Assembly (NCBI RefSeq): GCF_003073045.1
Contig: NC_037590.1
Coordinates: 42,882,296-42,946,295, forward strand
Direction: 5' to 3'
Length of the DNA stretch: 64,000 nt
Origin: Pomacea canaliculata
Taxonomy: Eukaryota > Mollusca > Gastropoda > Architaenioglossa > Ampullariidae
The position numbers and the translations under genes were made by a program. This document shows positions 36,201-48,419 of the stretch, piece by piece. Position 1 is the stretch's first letter, and the number at the start of each line of letters is the position of its first letter. A model generated the notes under the pieces. The model worked only from the letters and a program-made list of their open reading frames with translations, was not told the origin of the DNA and ran no database searches.

Positions 36201-39200
36201 GAAGAAATGGTTTATCTGGACCTGAGGATTTTTACAGGTTTGGGTACAGAAAATAGTATTTACAATAATTGTTAAACACATTCTAACTCAGTTTCTTTCA
36301 TATCACAATCTAGTTTATTAAAGTATTCGGCATGGCACGGCATAAAACACAAACAAACAAACAAACAAACAATTCTGAACAGACAATGGAGAGAAGGCTG
36401 CCATGTCTAAACTTCTCCAGACCTCTCTCCACAACCAGAGACTGCGAAAGCCATTGAAGTTAATAGACTTTGTGAAACAACATGTGTGACAAAGCAGACA
36501 CCAGATGACTGAGCACTATGGGAAACACATTTTGTAAATGGCTCGAGTGATCTTAAATACAAATGTCAAAAGTAACCTTTAGTTGGATTTCCCTATTGGC
36601 AAGGAATGACAGATCACACCAAAAGGTCTTGTGTCCAACTCGGCTTTTTCACAGAATGGAGCAGAATTATGTTATGTTTAGTGTAATAAAGAAAATGTTT
36701 TCAGACAGTTTTCATTACTTCACCGAGACAAGGACAATTTACTGACTCGCATGGGAAGGATGGGTCAGTGGTAGCTTGACCAGGCAGCTTGTGATGGCTT
36801 GATTGACAATCATCGAGCATTTACACTGTTTCTAATTTACACTACAGTTTTACTGGTCTTGTTGCCACATTGGATACACATTGGGTACAAGATTATCTTG
36901 ATTATGGGCAGTTTTGTTTCTACATGTCATTGTGTGCGTGTCTGTACTCTTGACACTTGTTGAGTCACCTGCCACTCTCCTTTCACACGGCCATGTTTTG
37001 AGACCTTTACATATGTACATGTAGTTCGTGCTTGAAGTTATGCTAATTATTTCTGTCTGTTATACCTTTTTTGTATTTGTGCTACTTTCCTTAAAACCGA
37101 CGAAGGGTCTTAATGAGGAGGCGACTCCACGCGGATTGAACAGAAAAAAGTTCGAACTGCTTAGACTTGTGCGTCTGTAACCTCCATTTGTCTGGACATA
37201 AGTTTAATAAATAGAAGAAAATGAATCCGGGTAAAATAACCCGCTAATTGTTCTGGGAAAAAAATCCTTCACAGAAGCAAAACCACTGGTTATTGATGGA
37301 AACAAAAGCATGAAAGGTCAAAGAGCAAGTTATATGACTGTTGGCACTTCCCCTCCTCCCTAAGCACAACAATAACAAAAAGTGAGAAAGGAGAAATAAA
37401 AGGCTTAGTGTGATTGAGGCTTTACATTGCAAATGAAGGGAGATGTGGCGTGGCCTTTACAAGGTGGCGAGGTTACACGCGGCACGTGCGGCGGCGGTTC
37501 AAGATTTATGTCACCGCACTTTTTTCTGGGCTGAAGAAAAGCTAAAGGTTCAGCTTCTTTCCTTCGCCATTGATTTTCTGCATTGAAGCAAAGTTTAGTG
37601 CAGCCTCGTCTGTTTATTTAGCTAATGTAATGACAAGCAGCTGATTGAAACAGTCCTTGAAGACTGTGATTGGAGGACTTGCTGACACTGAATATTGCTA
37701 TAGTCACACACACACACACACTATCTCACACACACATACACACACGAGTAACCACAAAGGTTGCACATCTGCAGAAACACATCTACAATCATGTAAAGGA
37801 ATCAAAAGTGAACTCATCGCCACAAGAAAAACAATATTAAAGTAAATTTTCAAAATAAATATTGCATGGATAAAACATTGTCTAAATTAACTATAGAGAA
37901 TGTGAAAGTGCTTTACAACTTGACATTGCTAAGAAACTATTTCAGACATATGAAGACTCAATGTATATTTTGCTACTTTAACCCCATCTTCGCTAGTTAA
38001 CCTTCTTGTTCCATACATTCTTGACCCGCTCCATCCTGTCTGCTCTCTTCTCCCTGAGCCTTTGATCCTCGTACCCCGCCTCTCTGTCGACTTCCCTGGT
38101 TGCTGCTGTCATCATCTTTACAATAACTACATTGTGTTAGGTCTGGATTCACCACCTGGTCTCTGCCTGTGTGTCTGAAGTGTCCTTGTTCTGTCCACAG
38201 TCGGCCTTCTAGCATCTCGTAAAAAACAATTCTCAAAATGCTTGAGGCTGATTGGTCTTGTCTCATGAATCCTACTTTTTTGGAATTCCTTGCTTCTCTT
38301 CCTTGCTTTGTGTTTTTTTTTTTTTTTTTTTTTTTCAAGAACTGGAATCAGGATTAAAAACACATTTTTGTCCGCTAGTTTAATGGCACTTTTCTTCTAT
38401 AGCTCTCCTCCATCCCCTGATTTTGTCTGTTCTGGCTTCTGAGATTCGACTTTATTTTTGTGTTCACTTGTTAACAATTTGTTACCTGTTTTATGTTGCC
38501 GTTGTAAGAGACAGTTGTTTTTTTTTTAAAAATTGTATTAGTGATGTTAGTATCAATGTTGGTAATGCTATTAGCGTTAGTTCTCGATGCCAACAGAAAT
38601 ACCACGATCCCTGTTAGCTGTTACTCATCAATATCACCCATAAACACACAGCGACTGAAGAAGAACGTGTAGACAGTCCACCAGACACATCTTTATTTTC
38701 ATAAAACACTACTTCCCATTGCCGACCTCTGTGTGTCTGGGGACACCGGTTCCCCGTCAGTCCCCCCCCCAGGGTCATAAAGCCGAGTGTTTGCCGACCT
38801 GTCCAACCACTAGCATCGCCGTCAATAGCTGGCGTTTATCCCCTTGTCTACAGCAACACAGTGCCCTTTAGAAATACTGAGTGTTTGCTGTTTTATCTAA
38901 GCCATTGTCTTTTAAATACTATTTGCTGTCTGATTAGACAGTCCTGACAGACTGCTCACAGCTGAGCACACAGAACTACGCTGCACCATCCGGGTATCAA
39001 GGACGGTGAGCTCACCTCTGACCTCAGATGGCGGTGTTCTGTCCACTCATCTGTTTTCCCCAATATTACGGTTATTGTTATTTTGAAGGAAAGTGCATTA
39101 ACCGACAGGTGGCGGGGGGATTATTGGAGAAAGGGATGAAAGAGGTTTGGAGAGGATGAGGCGTGCCTGCGTTCTACAGAACCGTTGATGGTGAACATGT

Positions 39201-41159
39201 TTGCTGGAGCATTCTCCCTGTTTGCGACCCTGACTCTTGTGCCTGACAGTGTTAATGGTCTGGTGCAGGACTGTTGGATGAAAGATCAGTCTGATGCATG
39301 TTTCTGAGCACTAAACTTTATTGGAGTCAATCAGTTTGATTTTAAGTCGATAGTTAAAGCTTTAAATGTAATTATCAGTTGACGCCAGCGTTAATTATTT
39401 TACATTCACTTCTTTTTTTACTCTAAGTTAGAGTTTAGTCAACGCTGAGCTATTTTACAAATGCTTGTATATATATATAAGTGTATGTATGAATGTCCAT
39501 CACATTCCTCTACATCGTCCACGCTGTGCGCTTCAGGCGAGATTTGTCATTCAAAGAGAGACAACTTTGAAAGGAATGGCCCGAAGAATACAAGTTTTAT
39601 CTCCCTTGTATATAAACGCACGAAGGCGGGGTTCCATTCATAATTCCATTCATCAAGTTCGGTTCTGTTTTAGGCTCTGTGTCCTCCCTGCTGCATGTTA
39701 TTGTTATCACGGGGACAGTTCTAGTTATATTCTATCCACAAGCAAGACATCGGACCTGCTCAGCACTTTAAACACGCTCTTGCAAACACATGCACGCTCA
39801 CGTGTAATCACTAGTGAAGTTTAACATGGAAATAATAAGAACATGGAGACCCACTAGCCATGTGAAGTGTTTACTTGTGAAGTGCGTCTAGCATAAATGT
39901 TTGATCTTCGCTGTATAGTAACTTATTGTCAAAGTGTAAAAAGCATTACATTTTTTCAACAATTTATTTAAAGTGAACAAACTTAACCATGTCATAATAG
40001 TTTTGCTTGCTTTCACATCCATGTATAAATAAATTAATTCATTAAGTCAGCCAGATATTCAGATTGTCGCTTCATTGTGTTTTTTTTTTTTTTCGTTCGC
40101 TCTTTGTCTAAATGTCGCTGTGATTCTTCCGATTCTGGATTTTTTCTATTAAATCATCCAGCTCAATGCATTCACACATTTTAAACCTCCTTAATTCTTT
40201 TAGTCATACAGCTCTGCAAAATCTTTTATTTCTTCTTTTCTCATTTCATGTATTTGTGTTTTCTTCTTTTTTGTTATCTTGTTTCTGCTATAAGTAAACC
40301 TTTCTGTTTGCCACGCGCAGCTCACCTTTGAAGACCAGGGTACCTCGGCAGGTCAAGATCAAAATTAAACTAAAACTTTGCCTGTTGATCGTGCCCTTCT
40401 CTGTGTATCTCCCATGTTTGTGTGACCTGCTTTCTTCGTTGGCAGTTGATGGAAGAATGTGGAGGGAGAGATGTGCATGGTACAGGGGGAGACAGTCACG
40501 TCACTGAGCCCATTACCCGGCGACTGTTTTTAGGAGGAGGCCTGGGGCGGCACTGCGCCAGTCTGTTCACTGCCTGTGATATTTATTAGCGGTGTCGGGG
40601 CAAAATCGATCCCGTTCTGTAAATAATGACGTCTCTGTAACAGCAGTGGGGCAGATGTGAGCTTGCTTGTGCTGACGACCTTGTCGATGTAACTGTCGGC
40701 CAGCACTGGAGGCTGCACAGCCCTCTCCTGCAGCCCTAGGCTCTGGAATATCAAAGGCAGGTAAATGCTTCGGCAGTTGTTAGTCGCAGACAGATGACTG
40801 TGATCGGTTTATTCGTAGGGGTAGGGCATGATGATGGTGGCGATGGTTGTTGTTATTATTATTATTACTACAAACGTTCAAATATAAGCTTTCCATTCTC
40901 AGCAAAGCAAACTGTAAAATAAAAAGAAATAAATATGTGACGAGAAATAATACATGCGACAGACAACACAAAATAATAAATGGGAGTGCACAAAATAAAC
41001 CCTTTATTATATCGCATATTCAAGAGAGTAGACACACTATGCTACAATAGTCAGACCAACATTATCTACATATTATTTCCTCGTGTGGGAGGAACTCAAG
41101 ACAACGAAGTGGAGAGAACGAGGGTGTAAGTCTGAGTACACCGAGGTAACTGCACAACA

Positions 41160-41283
41160 ACAACCTGTAGTGAGGGGGCGCCACATCGAGACAGAAGTCA
41201 ACGTACGGGAGTCGAGATCCGAACTCACGACTTACGATTGTGCCTGGGTAACGGGGGCGCCACCACTACACCCGTGGACCACT
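41160..41283 (-). repeat. tRNA-derived SINE-like fragment
   Basis: On the minus strand a B-box-like GAGTTCGGATCTC (41213-41225) lies about 35 nt after an A-box-like GGTGTAGTGGTGGC (41258-41273), the spacing of a tRNA promoter. The rest does not fold as a tRNA. Ends are not defined. Confidence 0.45.
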
Positions 41284-44200
41284 CCATTTATTTGATAACA
41301 GGAAAGTGCTTCCTTTGATTGGTGATTTCACATTATTATTGAGAGGAACACGGGTGGTGACTGAGCAGGAAGCAAGTACATGGAGACACCCTGCTTATTA
41401 CGTAATACACAGTTCTTTCTTCTGGACCTTTTCCTTCAACTTTTCTGCCCTAGAGCCTCTGGAAGAGATTTAAAACTGGGCAAAGATACTTTATTGCCAT
41501 GAAAGTAAACTAGTTTGCGGCCCTATTCTCCTCGAAACGAACTAAACTAAACTAGTTACTTTGAAATCTTGTCTCCACCAAACGTCCTCGAGGAAATCAT
41601 AGGGAAGGCCAGTTCTGTGTAGAAGTTTAGTCACAACTTTGCTACACTTGTAATTAAATGTAGAGTCTGGCGCCTGTAGATGGAATGACAGAACACTGGA
41701 GGCAGGGATGGTACGATGACATTTACTGCTCGTCCTTCCTTCTCGTGTGTCTACCGGCCTCTGGTGATGGTGTGGGACGTCCTGGAGTCCAATCGACTTA
41801 TTGAGCAGAGAAAATAATGTCAACAGAACTGACATACATCCAATTATTCCCTTTGTAAGGCCAGTGTTTGCAGTGACTGCCATGTAAAGGTGGTGGCTAG
41901 TGATACACAGTAGACAACCAGAGAGACTAGCTGAAGCATCATCCATGACTGCAAAAGGTCAAAGAGTAAACATGTTTGTTGTCAATGCTTACAGAAAAAC
42001 AATCTTAAACTATTGTTACAATTGAGGCTAAAGTTAAAACTGTTTCTACAAACTTAATCTTCACATTAGTTTTTAAATTAAATGCGTTAAATATTGTTCA
42101 GAATGATGGCATCCTAAGAACAAAGCTCCTGTGTGTTTGTGAGGACGGACTGGCGTGACTGAACATTGAAGGCAGCCAACGGTTGCAGCAGACGACAATT
42201 ATTTCCGTTCACTCGCGCCTCGTTTTCAGTCCGACCAGAGGTTAGACGTGGAGTAAGAACTCGATAACGAAGTGTGGCCACAGCCTGGAGCTGGTGGTCA
42301 GGGTAGACAGGGTAGACAGCCGCTGGTCGCGTGAAGTTATTATCGTATGGAAACGAGGCTGTCGGTCCCGGAAGTGGCCGTCACAGTCAACGTCACACGT
42401 GCGACCGTTTCTCTCCAGAGTCTGCTTGTAGGTGTCTGCACACAAACACACATCTACTCACATATACAAACACACACATTGGCATCTCACTCATGCGCAC
42501 ACAAACTCAATTACTACCGCCATGTTTGTATGTCAATTAGCTTCAAAGACTCAAGATTTCCAAGTGTAAGTAAAATTACAGCTGGCATCTCCCTCCTCCA
42601 TTTCCTCCCGGCCAGCTGCCTCCCGCCTTATTCGCTGACGACAAGGTGCAAAGACAGAAGGAGGTAAGTCTAATTAACATTAAAGAAGCCATTTCTCGTG
42701 TGTGTCCCAGGCTGCAAATTGAAGTGGAGGGCTGTCTGCTTTTTCACGTGTCAGGCTCCAGTGTGCAGAAGCCCTCCAATCTCAATGAGCGAGCGACAGG
42801 AAAATTAAACTTGCCTTGTGCATCCTGGAACTGATGTAAAATGAAAAAAGTCAGCATGCCATGCTCACATCCCACTATTGCACCAGACTTTTTATCTATT
42901 GTATGAAAGCTGGCTCCCTCCGTATTCAGCTTTATGAAGAACGAACAGAGCCTGGAAGACAGAGCAGAGGACATTGAAAGCTGGAGTTGCTGCGACACGT
43001 GTTTGCGGTTGATGAACATAGGTTTTGTGTTACACACATGTTTTCATCAACTCACTGTTATTTATCACCTGCAGGTGTGTTTGTAGGCTTGTATGAGCAG
43101 TTTATTTACATCCGCCTTGTCTGTGAACTCCAAGTTCAAAGTGCAGCACTAAGCAGACTCAAGATTCCACTCAGTCCTGAAACTCATCTTAGAAGAACCA
43201 CAGCCGATGTCTTCCCTGTCCCCGTGGTTCAAGCCATCGCTAGTATGTGGTTCATGTTGGACTGGAACAGACTCCACAGCTTATGGTCGGCCTCACTTGC
43301 GGTGCCTGTACTAAATGCCATTGGATGTTGGCAGGGAGGGTGAAGGAGGGTGCAACCCACCCATCGTCTTTTCCCCCCTTTCTTGATTTTTCAGTCCATC
43401 CCCGATATAAAAACGAACGCGCTGTATTAAAGTCAGCTTCCATATTCAGCAAAGAAAAAAAATCTCAGTTTTTTTTTTCTCGAAATTTTGGACCACTCGG
43501 TGAAGCAAGCTAATTAACGTGAGCAAGTGCAAAGAAGTGGTTGGAGAGAGATTTCTGTTTCTGACAAGTAAGCAAGAGTAATGAAAATACTACAACTGGT
43601 GACAGGTAAACAACAGTAATGAACAGACCACACGTGTTTTTTGCTCATGAGATTCAGCCCGCAGACTTTATTTTTTTTTCAGAACTTTCTTTGATTGAAT
43701 GTGGAGCGAACAAGATCGACAAAGAACTGCAACCCTGGTAGTAAATTTATATCCTGGCTGGTAGAAATTTTTATCTCGTAAAGAAAAAGTTTAAAACATG
43801 ACATTATCCGAGCGAAGACTCCAGACAAGATGTATGTCCGCCATGGCTCGGTCCATTGAAGGAAGACAGATGGCGGTAGCGAGGTGAGGCTGAGTGTCAG
43901 GGTCTTTATCAGACTTGCCGAGAGAAACGATAATGGCCCGGCGCTCTGACTCGGCCAACTGGCCCTGACATCTATCTTGGATGTAAAAATGTAATAAACT
44001 GCAGAGTGCCAGATTGGAGGAAGTTTTAAGCACAGATAATGGACAGTCTCGGTGAAAGGTAGATGCCTGCGGGATGGAGAGCAACACCACTAAAGTCTGT
44101 AGAGACAGAACGTGTCGCCGGAAAATGTTGCAGCAGACATTTAAGGTCCTCGTGGTTGGAGGTACTTTCATCAGGGATTGAATCACAAGAACTGGCTCAC

Positions 44201-46017
44201 TGTACTTTCAATTAGCGGAATGGTAGAACAGGAAAATGAGGAATAAACTTTACATTATTCCCTGCCATCGTAATAATCTCGTGTGTCACCTGACCTTCAA
44301 AATCAAGAAACAAATTTAAAATGTGACGAATAAGATGACTAGAGGTGGATCCGCGTTGAAACCGTAGACATGCCAAGCGGAACCACCAGATGGCGGTCGA
44401 AGAGGTCTTCACATCTATCGTGGTTGACGAGTTGTACTTAAGTCTATTCACCCTTCTATCCATCCTCCTGTCCACTTCTTTCCGGTAGCCGTGAAAGTTT
44501 GTCTCCACAATTCTCCTCGCTCCAGCACTCCAGGCTTCCCAAGCTGCCAACATGGCGGACGTCCATCACTACACACCTCTCCGCCTAGTGCTGTCCTCCC
44601 TTTCTCATCATCATCATCATCTTTACGTCTGCTGCTGCCTCTGGCGTGTCCCCCCTCAGAAGTCTCCTTTTTTTCGATAACTTGATTGGCTGCCTTAAAT
44701 GGCCCGTGAGTGTTTGAGTGGCTGAGCAAAGACACTTCCAGGCGAAGCTCGTGTGTGGAATTTTGATGTCAGTCGATGTTCTTGGCCGTTAATTGTTGTT
44801 GGTGTCATCCACTTCAGCTCCAGTTATCACGTGATGTTGTAAAGGCTTTTGTTAGCACTGGCAGTTCTACTACTATTATCAACAGGAACAAGAGGTAGAC
44901 GACACTCGCATAATGCAGCTTGACATTAGTTTGTTTGTTCCCTCACCTTCTTTGTCACGGAGATCTAACTTAAGCGAACAACAACAACAGCAAAAAATAA
45001 CAACAACAGCAACAGCAACACCACAGCAGTCGTATTAACAACGTTGGCGTATCATTGCACGAGTCTCTAGTCTCTAAAAGTGCAGGATACCTATTGTATA
45101 ATTTTCTGCATTATCAGGAAACCGTTAAATGTGACCCTTCGTTACTTGTCGACACTGCGCATGACGGAAGTGGAGCTTTGGATGTCGCTGTAACCTGCCT
45201 TGTATTCCGGTGCTTTACCGGTTGTGTCCCCTGCGGTCCCCATGCTCTGCTAAATGTAAAAATGTCTTTTCATCAGAAGGGAGTTTCCAGTCTCCTGACA
45301 TCGAATCAAACATTTCCGAAGCCAACTGTCATCATAAAAATGTAACAACGTTTGCAAATGGAAGCAATAAAATAATAAAATGGAGAGAAATTTGCTCGTA
45401 TAATTGATGTGGATGAAGGCTGAAGTGGTTCAGCAGACTAGTAATCTCCTTCAGTCCCCACTAATGACTTGTATAAGTGGCGTTTGCAGCCCTGCTACCA
45501 GGGAGGAACCCTGATGAGCCCCCGTCTCGATGACCTCGTGTGCGCAGTTCGTAAAGTTCACGGATAGATTACCTTGTCAGGGAGGCACTTGGATTAAAAA
45601 CAGGATCGGACTGCAAATGTCCGTGAGCTACGAGTCCCTGCTGAGGCTGGCTGTCAGGACAGTGAACATGGATGGTTTGTGTCTGAGAGGAACCTGGATG
45701 TGGTCACACACGCCTATCAATGTCCTTCTGTCTGTTCGTGCGTGAATGAGAGAGAAAGAGGAAAGAAGAGAGGATGAGAAGGAAATAGGCGCTTTGTGTC
45801 TAGTCAACTAATGTCTATATCACGGCAAAACAGTGACCTGTGTATAACAGTTGCCAATTGCAGAGAAAAACTGCGTGCCAGAGACGAGGTCTGAACCCAG
45901 AGTATATAATCGTCACTGCCAATCTCTCCCTTACAGAGGTAGACAGTTTCACACACTTGTATTTTCAGTCTACACAACAGCCTCTGAAGCGTACAAGCAG
46001 AAGACAGGCTGACAAAT

Positions 46018-46115
46018 TGTGACACACTGAGAATACAGGTGACACAGGCTGACTATGGGCGACACACACTCACTATAGACGACACACGCTGACTACAGGC
46101 GACACACGCCAACAC
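46018..46115. repeat. About 21-bp tandem repeat (GACACACGCTGACTACAGGC)
   Basis: Four imperfect units of about 21 bp. Confidence 0.8.
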
Positions 46116-46798
46116 GCTCAGAGGCCGCCATACTCCTAGTCAGTCTGTTTCTCTCATCCTCAGTGTCCTTGTCCGCTTAACTCATCACACACTCTTAGTG
46201 CTTTCATTAGTTACAAATAGTTTATAGGGAAAATCTAGAAACTTCTAAAAAAAAACCTCACCTGTCACGCATGCGCGCGCTCTCTCTCTCTCGTCTGCGC
46301 GCGCGCACACACAAAAGAAATATCTAGATTCTAGAGAGGCCAGCGGGTCAATAGCGCGGCAGACTCCGGGTCACATCGGGGGTCAAAGATCCGTTGTAGA
46401 GCCGCCAGTCACCGGGCGTCACACCACCACAATACCTACAGGATTTAATCCATAGCAGAAAGAAAAGAAACAAACAAAGGAAGGAAGAAAGAGATGAAGA
46501 GGTTGGCTGCGAATATCGGGTGCGCAGACGTGTCAAACCTAGGATGTGAGTGTACGCACTCAGCTGTATGTAGGTACTAACAGCTGGCTATGTGTAGAGA
46601 ACAACAATGTGTTGACATGAGTTACACTTACAGCTGTAAATGTGTTCAAAGCTTTGTAAAAGTAATCTACAGCTAATCTCTACATGATGCAATACTTGAC
46701 CAACAGACCCCAAGACACGTAGTGGAGGAACACAAGCATGTTTGGGCATGCTACCCGACATTGCCAGGCTACCCGACATTGCCAGTGCTCTCACAGTT

Positions 46799-47067
46799 CC
46801 AGTCCCCGCCTCGTGGGGAAGCTCGCTGGCGTCTCAACTGAGAGCGCGTCGGTTCAATACCCGATTAGCGCAGCAAACTTCCCCTCGTCAATCCAGCTGG
46901 CGGAAATGGGTACTGAGTCCATGGAGGGTTGGGGAAGGTGAGACAGAGAGGGACAGGAGATGGGTGCCGACCTCACGGGCTGGCACGACGAAAGTGAGGT
47001 CTCTAACACCTCAACCCACAAAGACCTGAAAAGGTTGGGGGATGACTTTAATCCCTTTTTTTTTTTT
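46799..47067 (+). repeat. tRNA-derived SINE with T-rich tail
   Basis: The head contains an A-box-like GCTCGCTGGC (46821-46830) and a B box GGTTCAATACC (46851-46861). A body of about 180 bp follows, ending in TTTAATCCC and about 14 T residues. The layout of promoter boxes, unrelated body and homopolymer tail is that of a tRNA-derived SINE. A short CTACCCGACATTGCCAG direct repeat lies just upstream of the head. Confidence 0.55.
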
Positions 47068-48308
47068 ACATTACATTTCTGGTCATTGCCTGTCTAGTCA
47101 CCCCCTCTTTACATTTTGTAGGCCCCACCTGTAATGCTACAGGAGGAGAGACGCCCCTCCTACAGTCTGACATTTGCCACGAGGGTCATCAGGCTTTTTC
47201 CTTTCACATCCTAGACATGGCGGCTTTTATCAAAGAAGCACAAAATGTCAACATGTAATGAAAAAGAAAATGAATTAGTCATTTCATTATATGTTGTGGG
47301 AACTTTGCCAGTTATATCATAAACAAAGAAAAAATATCAATATGTAATGAAAAGAAAGGATGACTTGATTCTTCCACAGGTAACCACGTGGCTTCTCTTT
47401 GCTTTGCCGGCTTGCATTCTCTATTTTTATATTTGTTGTTGCTGTAACATTGTGTCAAGCTCAGGGCAGGCAGGTTCCAAATGAAAAAAGTATTATTGCA
47501 TAATTCTAAAATTATTTTTAATTTTAGAGTTTACAAAATATTCTGCAAGCCAGATGCATTACAAGATGACAAAAAGCTGCTACAAACTCTGCTGTCAGAC
47601 GTTCTTAGCCGGGATTTCAGTTTATCTTGCAAAAGCAACAGCAGCTAATTTTCCTTTAAATTAATGCCGACAATATCAATTAAAATAAAACTAAAACAAC
47701 TTAACTAAGTTAAGTTATTCGTAAAATACAGGGACTGAATGAAACAAATTGAACCAACACCTTGCGCAGGGAGAGAAGGAAGGAAAGAAATAAAAAGAGA
47801 CGGAGATGGTGAAAAAAATGAAGCGTTTAATCTTGTTTAGGATGGACTGACAAGAACTATTTTTTAAGGCGGTCTTAAGATATTTTGACGGACTTGTTCT
47901 CGCACTGGTTTGTATCAAGATGCCGGGGACTCAGAGGAGGGACGGTGAGAGCAGCGGGTTGGTGTCACGTGATGTTTACTCGGGCACATGTTACAGACAA
48001 TACTCTGGGACTGTTATGTTTTGATGACAATAAACAATGTGTCAGCAAACAGCTTTCCTTTGACACCTAATTGGAAACGAGCCTTGTGATGTGTTCTTAC
48101 TGAAGCTAGACTGGAGGATGTGATTCTTATGATTTATTCAGTTTTGACGCAGACCTGGAAATGAACTCGATGATTAATTTATACTTGGTATGTACTTTTA
48201 ACAACTGTACGGCTTAAAGCTGATGATTAGAATGTATCACACACACACACACACACACATACACACTAGCAAAGATGCTATGAATGACGTGTTCTCTTGT
48301 CGTTGCAG

Positions 48309-48419
48309 ACGATCCTGGTGGGGGACAGCGGTGTAGGCAAGACGTCGTTGCTGGTGCAGTTTGATCAAGGAAAGTTCCAGGCCGGCGCATTTTCCGCGAC
48401 TGTTGGCATCGGCTTCACG
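48309..48419 (+). CDS. Rab37: Rab26/Rab37-type small GTPase, coding exon 2 (P-loop exon)
   Basis: A 37-codon phase-0 exon between TCGTTGCAG and a donor GTCAGG. It encodes TILVGDSGVGKTSLLVQF, which holds the G1/P-loop GDSGVGKT that binds the nucleotide phosphates. After a short helix it ends ATVGIGFT in switch I, whose Thr coordinates magnesium. Human RAB26 also has an exon boundary at this point (after TVGIDFR). The usual RabF1 motif has Asp (IGVDF-like); here the residue is Gly (VGIGF). The donor GTCAGG is weak but in the expected place, and read-through gives a stop 11 codons later. Exons for NKVV, WDTAGQE, NKxD and the prenylated tail were not found before 64 kb. Confidence 0.88.

Larger units (their letters stand above)
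12153..48308 (+). other. Intron 1 of the Rab gene, 36.2 kb
   Basis: Bounded by GTGAGG at the donor and TCGTTGCAG at the acceptor, phase 0. It contains many minisatellites, CA and GA tracts, SINE-like copies and a purine-rich stretch listed separately. I found no nested gene: open frames above 100 codons (for example 41542-41946 minus and 31575-32033 plus) have no recognisable domain. Long stretches between the listed repeats show nothing I can name. Confidence 0.75.

Noticed and set aside
41542..41946. 134-codon minus-strand open frame with one hydrophobic segment
   Set aside because: A single frame of this length is expected by chance in 64 kb, and no family was recognised.
45840..45960. 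B-box-like GGTTCAGACCTC on the minus strand
   Set aside because: No convincing A box at tRNA spacing and no tail, so not called as a SINE.
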